Made by a program: the position numbers and the translations under genes
Notes under the pieces: model-generated
Databases searched by the model: none
Seen by the model: only the letters and a program-made list of their open reading frames with translations
Told to the model about the DNA's origin: nothing
In this document: piece by piece, positions 11,301-22,502 of the stretch
Layout of the letters: each line of letters starts with the position of its first letter
How positions within the stretch are numbered: position 1 is the stretch's first letter
Source: Selaginella tamariscina
Taxonomy: Eukaryota > Streptophyta > Lycopodiopsida > Selaginellales > Selaginellaceae
Length of the DNA stretch: 64,000 nt
NCBI GenBank assembly: GCA_003024785.1
Contig: PUQB01000003.1
Coordinates: 682,001 to 746,000, forward strand
Direction: 5' to 3'

Positions 11301-11693
11301 TGTTGAACCATAAAATCCTACCATTTGCACACATGTAAAATTGCCTACAATAAACCCGTATTAAGGGTCTACCGAAATAAGAAAGAGAAGAAATCAGACA
11401 ACAAAAGGTCTGGAAAGGGTAAGGATGGCAAGGTGTATAGTAGGCAACAGTACTTTGGATCCCGTCACAATACTAGAAATAAGATTAGTATACATCAAAA
11501 TAGAAAACGAGTAAGTAAGAGACATATGGAGAATGAAAGAAAACTATATTATGTCACGCACGGCACATGGTACAAAATAACAGTATACTCGGGATGCCCT
11601 TCTAGTCCTAATATGGTCTATTTATACCTGTATGCTAGGTCCCGTACTAGTAGTTATTACAACTGCCCCTCAGCCTTATCCATTCAGTTACTG
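11301..11693 (-). repeat. 5' LTR of F2 minus copy, inner part
   Basis: The plus-strand text starts TGTTGAACCATAAAATCC, the reverse complement of the end of the intact F2 LTR at 22503-23114. It stops at about 11693, where the F1b LTR starts, and resumes at 19283. The two parts sum to about 606 bp against 612 bp in the intact LTR, showing that F1b inserted into this LTR. Confidence 0.88.
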
Positions 11694-12373
11694 TGGTTGT
11701 CGGGGACTTTGCAGGCCAGATGTGGTGCTTCTCAGGAAGCTGCAGTGGTCACCAGGACGCTGTTGAGAGCGTCCAACCCCGGGGTTTGGCCGACAAGTCA
11801 GACCTTAGCTCAGGTGTGATGGGAGGTATTGGTTGGCCTTTACCCGAACGCCACGAGGGTCCGTGTACAGGTAAGGAGTTCTTGCTGAGATGACTAGCAG
11901 AGAGGATTGCAGGGCCCAGGACTCGGGCAAGCAGGAAATGCCGCTTGTGAGGTGAATAGAAGGAAAATGGAATATATTGCCTATCTGAGTACAATTATCT
12001 CCAACAGTGGAGCAAGCTATAAGACGCAGACTTGACTCCCAAAAAGACCCCCGACCCACTACCAGCCTTTCGGCTTATATAGTGGGTACCTACCGCTAGT
12101 CCCTAGTTACAGGTGGCGCTCTCCCACTGGTCTGCCGCCTAGTGACAGAGTCTTACCTGTCACATTTATGTGCCTCCCCACGCGTGCTGTCCTTTGTACC
12201 CTGGGTAGTTGGTCCGGACGATCGGATCTTCGCCCGGTTATGTCGCTGCCTGACACCGGTCGCCATCAATTCGTACTTGAAGTACCTCCCCTTATCCGGC
12301 GCTTCGTCCAATCGCTCGTTCGCGCCGATGGGTGTCTTGCCGGCTGGCCGCGATGATGGGCCACCATCAACCA
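11694..12373 (-). repeat. 3' LTR of F1b
   Basis: This 680-bp LTR is homologous to 5450-6132 and 18608-19282. It begins TGGTTGATGGTGGCCC (minus strand, from 12373) and ends ...GACAACCA at 11694. A minus-strand TATA box (CTATATAAGCC) is at about 12081-12071. Confidence 0.87.
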
Positions 12374-15160
12374 GATGCTCAGACTTATTCATTGGCACGT
12401 CCTCGGGCCATGTGCCCTAGTTATCTGCCCCTTGGAGCTCCCGGTACATGGCGATCTCGCTCTCTGTTGCGCTAGCGCGGTCTTGAATGTGGTGATGGTC
12501 GCCTCTCGAAGCACGATCACCCTTCAGAGCTTTGCCTTGGACCCTGTCTATTGCTCTCGGGCTTGCTGGAGTTGATCCTCCAGGTCCTGCATCCTTTTTC
12601 GAGAGTATTGTAATTCTTGTTCCTTTGCCGCGAGGAGTTGGGCCTGTAGCTGGGTGTGTACCTCTAGCTCCCTGATGGTTTGGGCCGAGTCCTGTCCCGG
12701 GCCAGCTGGCCTGGTGGCACTCGCTTCTGGCTTCCTGAGTAGGGGTCCCGGTTGGCTGACTGTAGGTGTGGTCATGATTTTGGAGAGTTGAGTCTTTGTC
12801 AGTAATTCCCTTCTAACCGTCGTTAGTTCTGCTTGTGCCTCAGCGAGCTCCCCACACCTTCATTCTAACCAAGCTTTGAATTCCTGTATCTGTTTGCATA
12901 CCTGTTCCCTTCCGGTTATGACCCGGCTGCATGCATGCTGGTCATCGTTGAGTAGCCCTAGGAGAGTTTAGCACTCACTGTACAACCACTAGAAGTCTGC
13001 TCTCCTTTCACTCCAGCTTTCCCAGGGATCCTTCGTTCTCTTCATTGTCATCATACACAGTCGGCCCCCTTCACTCAGTAGCTCCTTAGCCTATGGGCAA
13101 CTTTCCGGGCTCCCTGCCGCCGCTCTGTGAGTTCTGTCACTATGTCGTCGTTCCCTCGCCACCGCTGGGAGGTCGAGGCCGTCATATATCGCCATGGCTT
13201 CGTCTAGCTGGTCGAAGACCCCCGCGAGCCTGGTATAGACCGCGGAGGTCCATCGTCCATTGGCCTGGAAGTGTTGGTAGTTACTCTCGTACTCGTCCTC
13301 GGGCTTGTCCTTCTTCCTTCCCTGGCTGGGCCCGGTAGATTGATTGATTGCGTCTGACAAGGTTTTTGGTAGTGGGGATCCTATAGCCAGGGGAATCGCG
13401 TGTATGGGTTCCTGCGTTACATACCCTGGTGATTCCTGGTCCGGGAGGAGGCTACCCTCCGCCTGCTCCTTTGTTGACGCCTGTTCTTCTGTTGAGTCAT
13501 GTTCTTCTATAGACTCCAGTCCCTCCGTTGAATCCTATTCTTCTGTTGACTCTGGGGGTTCTGGCTGTTCCCCCATTTGGAGTGGTAATGGTGCTCTTAC
13601 TACCGTTGCCGAACGAGCCTGTGGTCATAATAGCAATGTGGCCAGCCGTGGGTAGCCTTTGCTCAGTGCCAGCCCGAACTCTGTGAATCCCACTAGTTAA
13701 AGCCGGAATCAGGTACTGCTTAAGGTAGTCAACCCAATTTATTGCGACTCTTTCTCATGTTTTGCAAAAACCGTTCGCCAATCGCCTGGTGATCCGACTC
13801 CCTGTTCTTCCTGTGAGCATGAAGGCCACTAGCGTTACGAACTCAGCTGCTTCCTCCTTCGCTTGTATGCCTCGTAGTCCATGAGTTTTGTGGTGGCGGG
13901 CCGTTGAACCTCCGCGTCCGAGCATTCCCTAGGCTAGGCCGTCCCCTGGTAGCCGGAAGACTATCGCTAGTTTGTCGAACATAATGCGAAAGACTGCGCT
14001 CCCATCCGTGCAGAATTGTATCCCCCTACGCCCAGTTTGACTAGCCATTAATTCCGCTGACTGGAGGAATTGTCTGGCCTTCTCATCAAATCCTAGGTTT
14101 TCCACTTCTCCCCACGAAAGGTCGACCTTGGCATACTAGCTCCGCTGCTCGTTCTTGGCCCTTGATGAGCACGCGAATTTCTCTGATCACCACTGGCCGA
14201 TTTCTCTCTGTCCACCCTGTGGTCATGGTAATGGAGGTGTGGCATTGTGCACCTCCTTTTTGAGTGTAGGTGCCATGGCACTCCTTGTGGCATCCTCCGA
14301 GGTGACTGGCGCGTCTATCCCTGCGCCTGGATACGCAATGATAGTGCCGCCCAACATCATTGCCTTCGTAGTGCGTGCCTCACGCCTACGGTCCAACCTC
14401 GTGGACCATGTGATCCTGTGAGCTGGCCACACGTACGTTTGGAGATCCTGCTTTCGACTCCTCCATCTTCCCTATCTCTTCGCCCCATGGTTCGTTGGTT
14501 CTGCCTTGGGATTCCTCAATCTGTGATCCATCTGGTGACCGGCGCGGCTACTATCGATCGTCCTTCATCGGTACTTGTCCGTTATCATGGACTGTGGTGG
14601 TTTTGCTGCCGCCTGGTGAGGCCGATCTTGGCTCTAACTGCACAGTCTTACTTGTTGATCCCTTCTTGCCGCTTCTTCCCCACACTTGCCCCGTATGTCC
14701 CCTATCTAGGTTTTCGTGTCCTACTTCCACCCGGGAGGGTCTATGCCAGAGCTTCTTCCCCCCCCACTTTTTGGGCTGATCTCCGATTGACCCAGGTAGT
14801 GGATATTTTTCCTTGGACTAGGACCGGAAAAGGGCTGCCGATCCCTGTCGATACCGGCTCTGGGGTGGCTTTGCTTGATTGGGGTGGCCGTTCGGCTTGG
14901 GTATGTCCACATAAGCCCTCCGGACTTGTCCTGGTGGTTGGTGAACCAACGTTCCGGTGCCGGATAGTCTCGGGCTTCAGTTGCTCCTGCGACCTTAGTT
15001 TGTTCACGTTGGCCTGCCTCTGATGCGAGACCTCCTATCTGGCGCGACCCAATCCCAGAAGTCGGCCTGCGGAGGTTGTTGTCACGCCCTCACTCCATCC
15101 CCCGCGCCTACCGGGCTCCTGATACTCCAACGCCCCGAATCTCCGTGCGGGGGCTTGGGT
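12374..15160 (-). pseudogene. Unrecognised coding-like region of F1b before its 3' LTR
   Basis: This GC-rich region occupies the place where RT, RNase H and integrase should be, and no motif of those enzymes is found in any minus frame. What is visible, 5' to 3' on the minus strand: K/R- and P-rich stretches (15007-14700); a segment of about 80 codons beginning near 14085 (RQFLQSAELMASQTGRRGI and on) whose frame then breaks; repeated S-T-E-E stretches (13560-13460); an open segment 13360-13091 (SNYQHFQANGRWTSAVYTRL); and a predicted coiled coil at 12775-12548 rich in Q, E and L with heptad-like spacing. I do not recognise the protein. It may be an additional ORF originally between integrase and the 3' LTR, as in F2, left behind after a pol deletion. 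Confidence 0.5.
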
Positions 15161-15731
15161 TTTGCCTGTGGGTATGGACCTTATCGCTCGTCTGGTGCAG
15201 AACCATATTTGTTGGTGTTCCCAATCGTGTTGTACCTTTGCACCCCTGAGCCAGGGTCAACCGAGGAGTAGGTCGAATCCCCCCCTGGCGTGCATATCTA
15301 GGACCACAACGTTGATCCAAAATTTAACCGTTTGGATCTCGACCTCTACTGCCCTCAAGATGCCATTGGGCACCACCTCGGCCTAATTGGCCATGTGTAC
15401 TTGAAATGGAGTGGGCTCCGGAGTTGGCATACACAATTTCTTGTGGAGCTCTGCTGACATGACATTGACTGCTGACATCTATAATTACTTCGCTAATTGT
15501 GTGACCTACCATGCGAACCGCGATAGTTGGTATGTCGTTCATGTAGTCCACTATGGTTGCAATGCCTCTTGGTGGGTGTCTTGCTTCTGGTCGTACCCAA
15601 TTCTCCAATCGTGCGGTGGGAACTAGCGGCGTTTCCTGTTCTGACCCCGTCTGGGCCTCCCTCCTTACGAATGGGCGGTTTCGCCTTCTCCTTACTTTTC
15701 TTAGTGATTCTTGGCCTCGGTTGGGCTCCAC
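15160..15731 (-). pseudogene. Protease region of F1b, active site lost
   Basis: The minus strand encodes GHTISEVIIDVSSQCHVS where F1a has IDGGSGVNIM, so the catalytic D-G-G has become D-V-S and the following residues differ. The downstream LLLGRPW region is still recognisable near 15300-15200 by nucleotide similarity to 2060-2150. Homology to F1a ends just past this point (about 15160-15190). Even if expressed, this copy could not process its own polyprotein. Confidence 0.7.
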
Positions 15732-15932
15732 AGGTTCCGAGACTGTCAGTTCTTGCGTTTGCTTCCTTACCCATTGCTTTAAAACCGGGGTTTTTGTTGC
15801 CTGTCTTCTCTTTTCGCGCCTTCACCCTCCCTTGGTTCTCTGCCTTTGTGTCCCTTGTTTCGTCCGCTAAGGGAGCCTGTGGTACTATGTTTGTCCCGAC
15901 ATCTTGTTCTGATAGTACCACTGTTACTTGGT

Positions 15933-18570
15933 TTACTTGAGGTGTGGAGTTTGGAATTGGGTTTGTGGGGATCTGCCCGTTACTCGTCTCCTGGCGACGC
16001 TGGCTGCTTGCGCTTCTAGCATTGGTTTGATCAATGATACCCATGAACATCGATAGAGCAGGTGTGGGCCTCCGCACAATGCGCACAACACCTCCTTGCG
16101 TTCCGGTCGTCTCTCTCTGTCGCCATACCTGGGTTGATACGGTGGCCGTTCTCGGGAATGGGACCTACGATTCCGGTCTCCTGAACGGGACCTGCTACGG
16201 GGTTGGTTGTTTCCCTCCATCCTGTGGTCGTAACTCCTTCGGCCATCTGCCACCTCTTCGGTTCCTTGTTCTACTGTTAGTGTGCTGCTGTGGTGGCCTT
16301 TTGCTTAGGAGTTCTGCCAGCCGGTAGCAATCATCCATGTTGTGAGATCCACGGATGTTACACACCCGACAGTACTTATCCCCCCGTGCAGTGTATCCCA
16401 TTTGAGCCAGTGTCGTGGATAAGTCTTCCTTTCGCGTGGCCCCCTAAGGTTTTCCCCCCGCTGTAGCTGCCTGTGTCCCTTGGTACCCGACCGTTTCTCC
16501 TTTCTGGTCAGCCTTGGAGCATCCGAGAGGTTTTCCTCATCCGATGCGGTATCATTCGCCTCCTCTGCGTTTGATTTGTCCTGCGCCTTCCTTTCTTGGC
16601 GTCTTTCAGCTTCCCGCTTTTCGGCCTTCTTGGCGTACTTGAGTAACTTGTCAAACGTCCGATTGTCATCTAAGCCGATCCACTTGCGGATCTCCGACCG
16701 CAGTCCTTTTCGGTACCACATTTCTTGGTCAGGTCAACTGGGCGTCTCTGAGCCAGGCGATATACCACAGCATGCGGACCGTGTATTCGTCGACCGACTC
16801 TCCTGCTTTCTGTTTCAAGCTCGTTAGCTTGTGGATCACCTCCTCTTCACTCTTTTCCTCTTGGAAGGTATCCAGAAACGCCCTTTGTGCGGTTTCCAGC
16901 GGGCTCCTTCATTCGCCTTGTGGAATTGCATCCACCAGGCGTGTGCCTTCTTGTCCAGAGTGCAGGCAAAGGCACTCAACTTCTTGTGATTGTCGCTCAC
17001 ACTCCGAAGTTCGCACACCTGTTCGAACTTGTGCACGTGTTGGTCTGCGTCTTCCCCCTTCACTCCATGGAACACGGGTAAGGGCACTGTTACAGTGCTC
17101 TCCTGCATCCGATTGAGCGCTCGGGCTAATAAGGTGACCAGGTCGGTTCTCATGGTGACCCATTGTGCCTAAGAGTTGTTCTGATCCGGACCCTCCGCTT
17201 CGGACGTGATGTAGTCCGCGTCCTAGTATTCTGCGAGCACCTTTCTCCTTCCTCGCGGCCCTGCCCTCCCGTTGAGGGTGGGTGACGAGGATGGGCTCCT
17301 CCCGGCTGTCCCTCGAGGGCCCCCACCGCGGGACCAACCTGACGGTTGGTGGTGCGGCTTACCTTGGCTGGATGGTTTTCCCTCCTCCAGCGAGTAGTTT
17401 TGTATGATCGTGCGCGGAATCCCCGCGATGTCTAGACGGTCGTGATTGATGGGGTGATTCCTCCTCGCCCTGAGACGGTATCCCCCCGTCTGGTGATGGT
17501 TAAGGCTCTGCTGTGTGCCCTGGCGGATTTCCCTCGTGGGGCCGGTGCGATACTAGTCGCTCAGGCGAATCTCTCCTACCCTTGGGCGAATTCCTCTCGT
17601 CCCTTCTCCAAGGTAGCCACTGTGTGGCCCCTCTTTCTGGTGCCTCCTCCTAGTCCATTAGCTCGTCGACGTTCATTTGCCTCTATGCAGGCGGTCATCC
17701 CATGTGTACCCCGGCCTTTCGAAGCCTTGGGTTTTCATCCTGGTAACTACCTTGACCTGCTGCGTCGTCCAATCGGCTAAACTCTTGATGTAGAGGTTGC
17801 CTTGTTGGCAATCAATGCCCCTTCCTACGGGGCTTCTCGGATGAGGCTCTTTCTCCCCTCTTTTCGGGCAAACACAGGCCCCCCGCGTCACCCTGATAGG
17901 TGACGATGGCCCTGGGTTTCCTATCTTACCTCTATCGTGGCATTGGTCATGTTGGGCTTCTGGCTCACGTCCTCCGTCGCTATCCGTGTTGCTTTCACCC
18001 CCTCGAGATTCTTGCCTCCGTCGCAGGCCTGCCCTCTCCTGGGGTTGTCCTGGGCGAGGTTTCCTCCTTCGGGGTACTCGTCAAACATTGGTTCTGCTTG
18101 TTGGTATGGGGGCTCTTCGTGGCCGTCACTTTCACCTATGTCGAGAGGCTGAGGGCTTTCGTCGTCTTGCCATCCGTCCCACTCTGCGTCGTAGGTTACT
18201 GCTAGGCGAAGTCGCCCGTCCGGGTGCTATTCATACCCGCATGCTGCCGTGCCTGGATTGTCGTCCAAACGTGCTGCAGTGCCTTCATATCCTTCTTCAT
18301 CGTCAGCAGTGTGCAACTGCCTCTGCCGCTAGTGTGCCGAGTTTACCACTGCTCGAAGATTCGGCTATGCGGCATTATCGTTGTTCCCTCGGGTAGGTGA
18401 GGTAGGGCCGATTGCGGCAACCGCGATGCCTCGCCGCCATCCATTAATCTCCCTCGGTCGGCCCGCCGCATTCTCCTGGTCAACTGTTGCTCGTCAATCT
18501 TTATTTGCTCGAATGAGTTAATCCCGGCTCTTCGTTGGGCCACCACTCTACTTGCTATAGTGAACTCCAT
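15933..18570 (-). pseudogene. gag of F1b
   Basis: The start at 18570 (MEFTIASRVVAQRRAGINSF) lies about 16 bp after the PBS and is conserved in F1a. The capsid is at 17153-16836 (LLARALNRMQEST, AHAWWMQF), followed by a basic segment at 16721-16305 (WIGLDDNRTFDKLLKYAKKAEKR is spanned there). Two zinc knuckles follow: CRVCNIRGSHNMDDC near 16340-16290 (CX2CX5HX4C, one residue longer than usual) and CALCGGPHLLYRC near 16110-16070 (CX2CX3HX4C). It is better preserved than F1a gag but still split over several frames. The first ~1.2 kb (18570-17340) has no known domain. Confidence 0.78.
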
Positions 18571-18585
18571 CTGTGTGTACTATTT

Positions 18586-18604
18586 ATCCCTCCGTGGTCT
18601 CCAC
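18586..18604 (-). other. Primer-binding site of F1b
   Basis: The minus strand reads TGGAGACCACGGAGGGAT, one transition away from the site in F1a and F2 (C to A/T at the fourth or fifth position), directly after the 5' LTR. Confidence 0.65.
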
Positions 18605-18607
18605 AAA

Positions 18608-19282
18608 TGGTCGTCGGGGACCACAGGCCAGATGTGGTGCTTCTCAGGAAGCTGCAGTGGTTGCCAGGACGCTGTTGAGAGCATCCAACCCCGGGGTTCG
18701 GCTGCAAGCCGGACCTGACCTCAGGAGTGATGGGAGGTATTGGTTGGCCATTACCTGGGCGCCGCGAGGGTCCGTGTACAGGTAAGGGGGAGTTCTACTA
18801 AGATGACTCGGCAGAGAGGATTGCGGGGCCCATGAGTCGGGCAAGCGGGAAATGCCGCTTGTGAGGTGAATAGAAGGAAAATGGATATATATTGCCTGTC
18901 TGAGTAAACTATCTCAAACAGTGGAGCAAGCTATAAGATGCAGACTTGACTCCCCAAAAAGACCCCAACCCACTACCAGCCTTCTGGCTTATATAGTGGG
19001 TACTTACCGCTAGTCCCTAGGTATAGGTGGCACTCTCCCATTGCTCTGCCGCCTAGTGACAGAGTCTTGCCTGTCACATTTATGCGCCTCCCCATGCGTG
19101 TTGTCCTTCGTACCCTGGGTAGTTGGTCTAGACGATCGGATCTTCGCCCGGTTACGCTGCCGCCTAACACCGATCGCCATCAGTCCATACCTGAAGTACC
19201 TCCCCTTATCCGACGCTTCGTCGCTCGTCCGCGCCAGTGGGCGTCTTGCCAGCTGGCCGCGATGACGGGCCACCATCAACCA
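18608..19282 (-). repeat. 5' LTR of F1b
   Basis: This 675-bp LTR is homologous to 11694-12373. It begins TGGTTGATGGTGGCCC (minus strand, from 19282) and ends ...GACGACCA at 18608. A TATA box is at about 18997-18987. It is clearly diverged from the element's 3' LTR by scattered substitutions and short indels, so the insertion is not recent. Confidence 0.87.
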
Positions 19283-19495
19283 GTAACTCCTTTTATCCTT
19301 ATCCAAACATGCCGTACTCCACTGGTATCATATTATGGTAATGACTCATACTGCGGTATGGCTTTAGTAACTTGTACTCCGATATATCCTTCCCACTCTC
19401 GGTTTTCCACAATATATATTGTTTTTGATATGTTCCCATTATATTGCCCATGAAATAACAAGAAATTCTATCAATGTCTAACTATGATCCTAACA
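19283..19495 (-). repeat. 5' LTR of F2 minus copy, outer part
   Basis: This 213-bp continuation of the LTR interrupted at 11693 ends at 19495 with the minus-strand terminus TGTTAGGATCATAG. The next base starts plus-strand F2 integrase, so the minus F2 element inserted head-to-head into an older plus F2 copy. Confidence 0.87.
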
Positions 19496-20098
19496 GTGAC
19501 CAAGGAACTCATTTTGTTAACAATGTCATCAAAGTACTTTACAACGAATATTTAGTAAAGCATTACGTCTCCACGGCATATTATCTGCAAGGCAATGGAC
19601 AAGCGGAGGCTACTAACAAAATATTGAAGACCGTACTAACTAAGATAGTCAACACAAATTGCAAAACTGGGATGAAAAACTCGCATCCGCATTATGGACA
19701 TACCATACTACATATAAAGGCAACAAAGTTTACACCATTTCAACTTACATACGGATTAAAAGCCCTTATGCCTATAGAGTATATTATACCATCATTATGG
19801 ATGTCACTCGAATACGACATTGAAGAAACAGAACAAATTAAACAACGATTATTACAACTCAAAAAACTTAATGAGAAACAATAGCAAGCAGTCTTCAATA
19901 TACAAGCAATACAAACACGTATTAAGGCGTGGCACGATCGAATATGACGAGTACAACGACGATCCATATTCCGAGTTGGAGAAATGGTATGGCACTATCG
20001 AGGAAATCTCCGACCCATCGGACATAAGTTCAAGTCCAAATGGTATGGACCATATATTATTACCGATATATGAGATAACAACACCATCACTCTTATGA
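19496..20098 (+). pseudogene. Integrase C-terminal half of F2 (plus copy)
   Basis: The second catalytic aspartate is in DQGTHFVNNVIKVL and the glutamate in GNGQAEATNK, followed by FTPFQLTYG and a K/E-rich tail. The frame is open from 19474 to 19884 and then shifts. The match with the minus copy (6662-6133) extends past the point where that copy is cut, so this copy shows the integrase end. No chromodomain is visible. Confidence 0.83.
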
Positions 20099-20409
20099 AT
20101 GTTACAACACGAGTTTTACTTACAACGAATACAAATCACATATGGAAATATACCTCTAATAAGCCAGAGGACGATCTTGACAATGACCCAAAGTATGAAT
20201 TGCACAGCAAGCCGGACACGGAAACGCACGAACTAAACAATGACCCGAAATACGATCTCAGCCGTAAGTCAGAACAAGACATGGAAAAGCACGTATCAAC
20301 ATGGCGGGTAGACATCAGCAGAATCTTCTGGAAACATCAACAAGATCACTCACACAAGGGAATACCAAAATCTAAGAAATCGAGAAATCCGAGGAATAAA
20401 ATCCAATGA
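20095..20409 (+). other. Charged tail after F2 integrase
   Basis: An open segment rich in D, K and N with two similar units (NDPKYELHSKPD and NDPKYDLSRKSE). It probably belongs to the C-terminal tail of the F2 polyprotein. No domain is recognised. Confidence 0.4.
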
Positions 20410-20559
20410 TGAGATATTCTCTGTCAAATCTATCGAAAACCAAGGTATCCACACACCCAACCAATCAGATATTGACATGTGGACTGCTTCGCAGACACTG
20501 GTAGACCATAAATTTTCCAAGCATAAAATAGCAATACCCAACCAAGAGCACACATTAGG

Positions 20560-20640
20560 GTTTCAAAATTCTTCTTTAATTTCTTCCTCCTTCCAATCTT
20601 CAAGTCCTTCGTCTTTTTCTTCCTTTATTCACCGGGACTT
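20560..20640 (+). promoter_or_regulatory. Telobox and pyrimidine tract before post-integrase ORF
   Basis: A TTAGGGTTT telobox at about 20566-20574 is followed by about 60 bp of nearly pure pyrimidine-rich sequence, then a start codon at 20641. In plant genes this combination is common in promoters and 5' leaders. Here it could mark an internal promoter or a splice-acceptor region for a subgenomic mRNA; that is inference. Confidence 0.35.
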
Positions 20641-22500
20641 ATGGAATCGATGGACGAGTACACTGACATGACAAGCACTTCCGCAACAGCACTCAATACA
20701 GCATCCCAGTCCAAACCGGCAGTTTTAATTCCCCTTTCACCAGTATTATATCATATTGTTCGTCCGGCACCAACACTCATCTCGGATATACGAGAATGGA
20801 TATAGCGGATGCAGTTGGAGTGATATTTCAACATGTCTGTTCACAAATGATTGGATCAACAAGGTGAACACGTAGTCGATCAAGCGATTAAGGCATACAC
20901 ACCACAATTCAAGGCCTTACACAACTACACGGCAGGGCATTCTCTTTCACAAGTAAGCTCATTAGGGATGTCTTTGAATTCCTAGATCCAGATACCGCCT
21001 ATGATCCAATTACACAAGTCCACACATACATACAACACTACCGATAACTACGACAGGTTTCTCCAGAAACAAAAGACGGCCAACACGGCACCAACATCCA
21101 TTCTGCGGGAACACATAAGAGTCGTATCAAGGCTATCACCACCGCGTTTGCCTTCTGCAAAACACCGGCAGGTTTCAATAAGGAAATCGGGTATGTCTAT
21201 CATGTATCTAAACAAGGACACAACCCGGATTGGGGGGAGCTAGTCGTAGTGGGGCTGCAACGTGAGCTGCAAACTCTACACAATCCCAAAAGCAAGGACA
21301 AGGAGACAACCGTATTTTCGGTGCTTCATCACATTTTAACAACCCTCTGTATTACACATGCGGACTTAGCACCGAGAGGTACACTAGTACTCACAACAAG
21401 GATGGGGTTTTGGTTAGGTCTTACTTTGTAGTACCCAGACAATGTTTTTGACACTTGTAATTTGGACGCACCACTACAACCAAGCCAAAGAAACAACCAC
21501 GGTCACAACCGAAGAAGCCAAAAGAACCGCAAACACAGGAACTGTGGTGACACTCCAATTTGTGGACAACGAAGAAGATGATGATCAAGTTTTGTAGAGG
21601 AGACCTTTGAAGGACGCGTAACAAGCCCACGGCATCAACTTCCATAGCACACATGGAGTATGAAGACACAACACCACCAGATCGCAGTCAACCAATAGCA
21701 CCAACCTCCACAGCACCCATGGAGTGCGGGGATTCTGCACCAACAAACAACATCAATACGGGCACCACCCTAATATCGTCACCACCATCAGCTCATACTC
21801 AAACTACCATAGGTACTTCTCATATCATAGCACCACATGTAGTACCTTCAACAGAGCAAGTACAGGCTCCAGCGGTACGGCAGACAAATCAAAAACGCAT
21901 TCGACAGAACCGACACCTAGACAACAAGCCAAGAACGACATTCACGATAAAGAGCAGGAGCAACAGCCCTACTCACCATTACGGCAGATGGGACATCATG
22001 CTTCAAATTGTCAGGAGTGGGACACATCTAGGAGTTCTAAGCGCACGTGTGATCAAACTGCTTTACCCAGATTACTACCACAAGATCCACCGAATGATAC
22101 TACTCTCGAAGGTTAGTTTTCACATCTTCGAAGTGTTGTTGATTCCATCATACAACAAGTAGCAGTTCAACGAGGAGACACAAGTCTCAGTCAATAACTT
22201 CATGACCGTTGCAACACCATCGACAAACAATTCCTGGAGCACTTGAACATCATGCGACGTTTGTACGAACAAAACAAGGTACTCATGGATATTGTGCACA
22301 CACTAGTTGAACAAGTACGCAACATCCATGACAAGATGAGAAAGTTCAACCCAACAACCACTACAATAGCAGACGACACGGACGAAGTATGCAATTACGC
22401 AAGAAGAACCACAAGCTTAATGCCTTCGTCGCATCTTTTTGTGGAACAGCAGGGACATCGTAAGGTTGCATCGTGGCGATGCAACACTTCCAATCTGGGG
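20641..22500 (+). pseudogene. Post-integrase ORF region of F2, unknown function
   Basis: Coding-like sequence lies between integrase and the 3' LTR. It starts MESMDEYTDMTSTSATALNT at 20641 and is soon broken by stops and frameshifts. Later parts include a P/T/S-rich stretch (21653-21900), a zinc-knuckle-like remnant (MGHHASNCQEW near 22000, upstream cysteines not evident) and, just before the LTR, an amphipathic coiled-coil-like stretch (EHLNIMRRLYEQNKVLMDIV at 22230-22300). The position recalls additional ORFs of some plant Ty3/Gypsy lineages, but no sequence similarity to a known env-like or gag-like protein is claimed. Confidence 0.5.
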
Positions 22501-22502
22501 GA
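22491..22502 (+). other. Polypurine tract of F2
   Basis: CAATCTGGGGGA immediately precedes the LTR start TGTTAGG at 22503, the expected position for the plus-strand primer. Confidence 0.6.

Larger units (their letters stand above)
6133..11693 (-). mobile_element. Ty3/Gypsy retrotransposon F2, minus copy (main part)
   Basis: In minus orientation this holds the inner part of the 5' LTR (11693-11301), primer-binding site (11298-11281), gag (11059 to about 9170), protease (about 9090-8681), RT (8221-7510), RNase H (about 7300-7044) and integrase (about 6800-6133). The 3' end is removed by F1a at 6133. The outer part of the 5' LTR lies at 19283-19495, beyond the inserted F1b. Base composition is clearly more AT-rich than F1. 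Many stops and frameshifts show an old copy. Confidence 0.88.
11694..19282 (-). mobile_element. Ty3/Gypsy-derived element F1b, two LTRs, no RT-integrase
   Basis: This complete two-LTR element of about 7.6 kb sits inside an F2 LTR. In minus orientation it has a 5' LTR (19282-18608), PBS (18604-18586), gag (18570-about 16000), a protease region (15731-about 15160), about 2.8 kb of coding-like sequence without RT, RNase H or integrase motifs (15160-12374), and a 3' LTR (12373-11694). Homology to F1a continues from the LTR through the LGRPW part of protease and then ends. It is therefore a non-autonomous derivative or a chimera. No convincing 5-bp target duplication is visible: the left flank ends TTACTG and the right begins GTAACTCC. 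Confidence 0.85.

Noticed and set aside
14247..15023. Plus-strand frame of 258 codons in F1b
   Set aside because: No recognisable domain; the opposite strand carries the element's coding direction, as shown by gag and LTR orientation.
20166..20300. A host protein with NDPKY repeats
   Set aside because: Only two repeat units; the position directly after F2 integrase and the frame decay fit a polyprotein tail.
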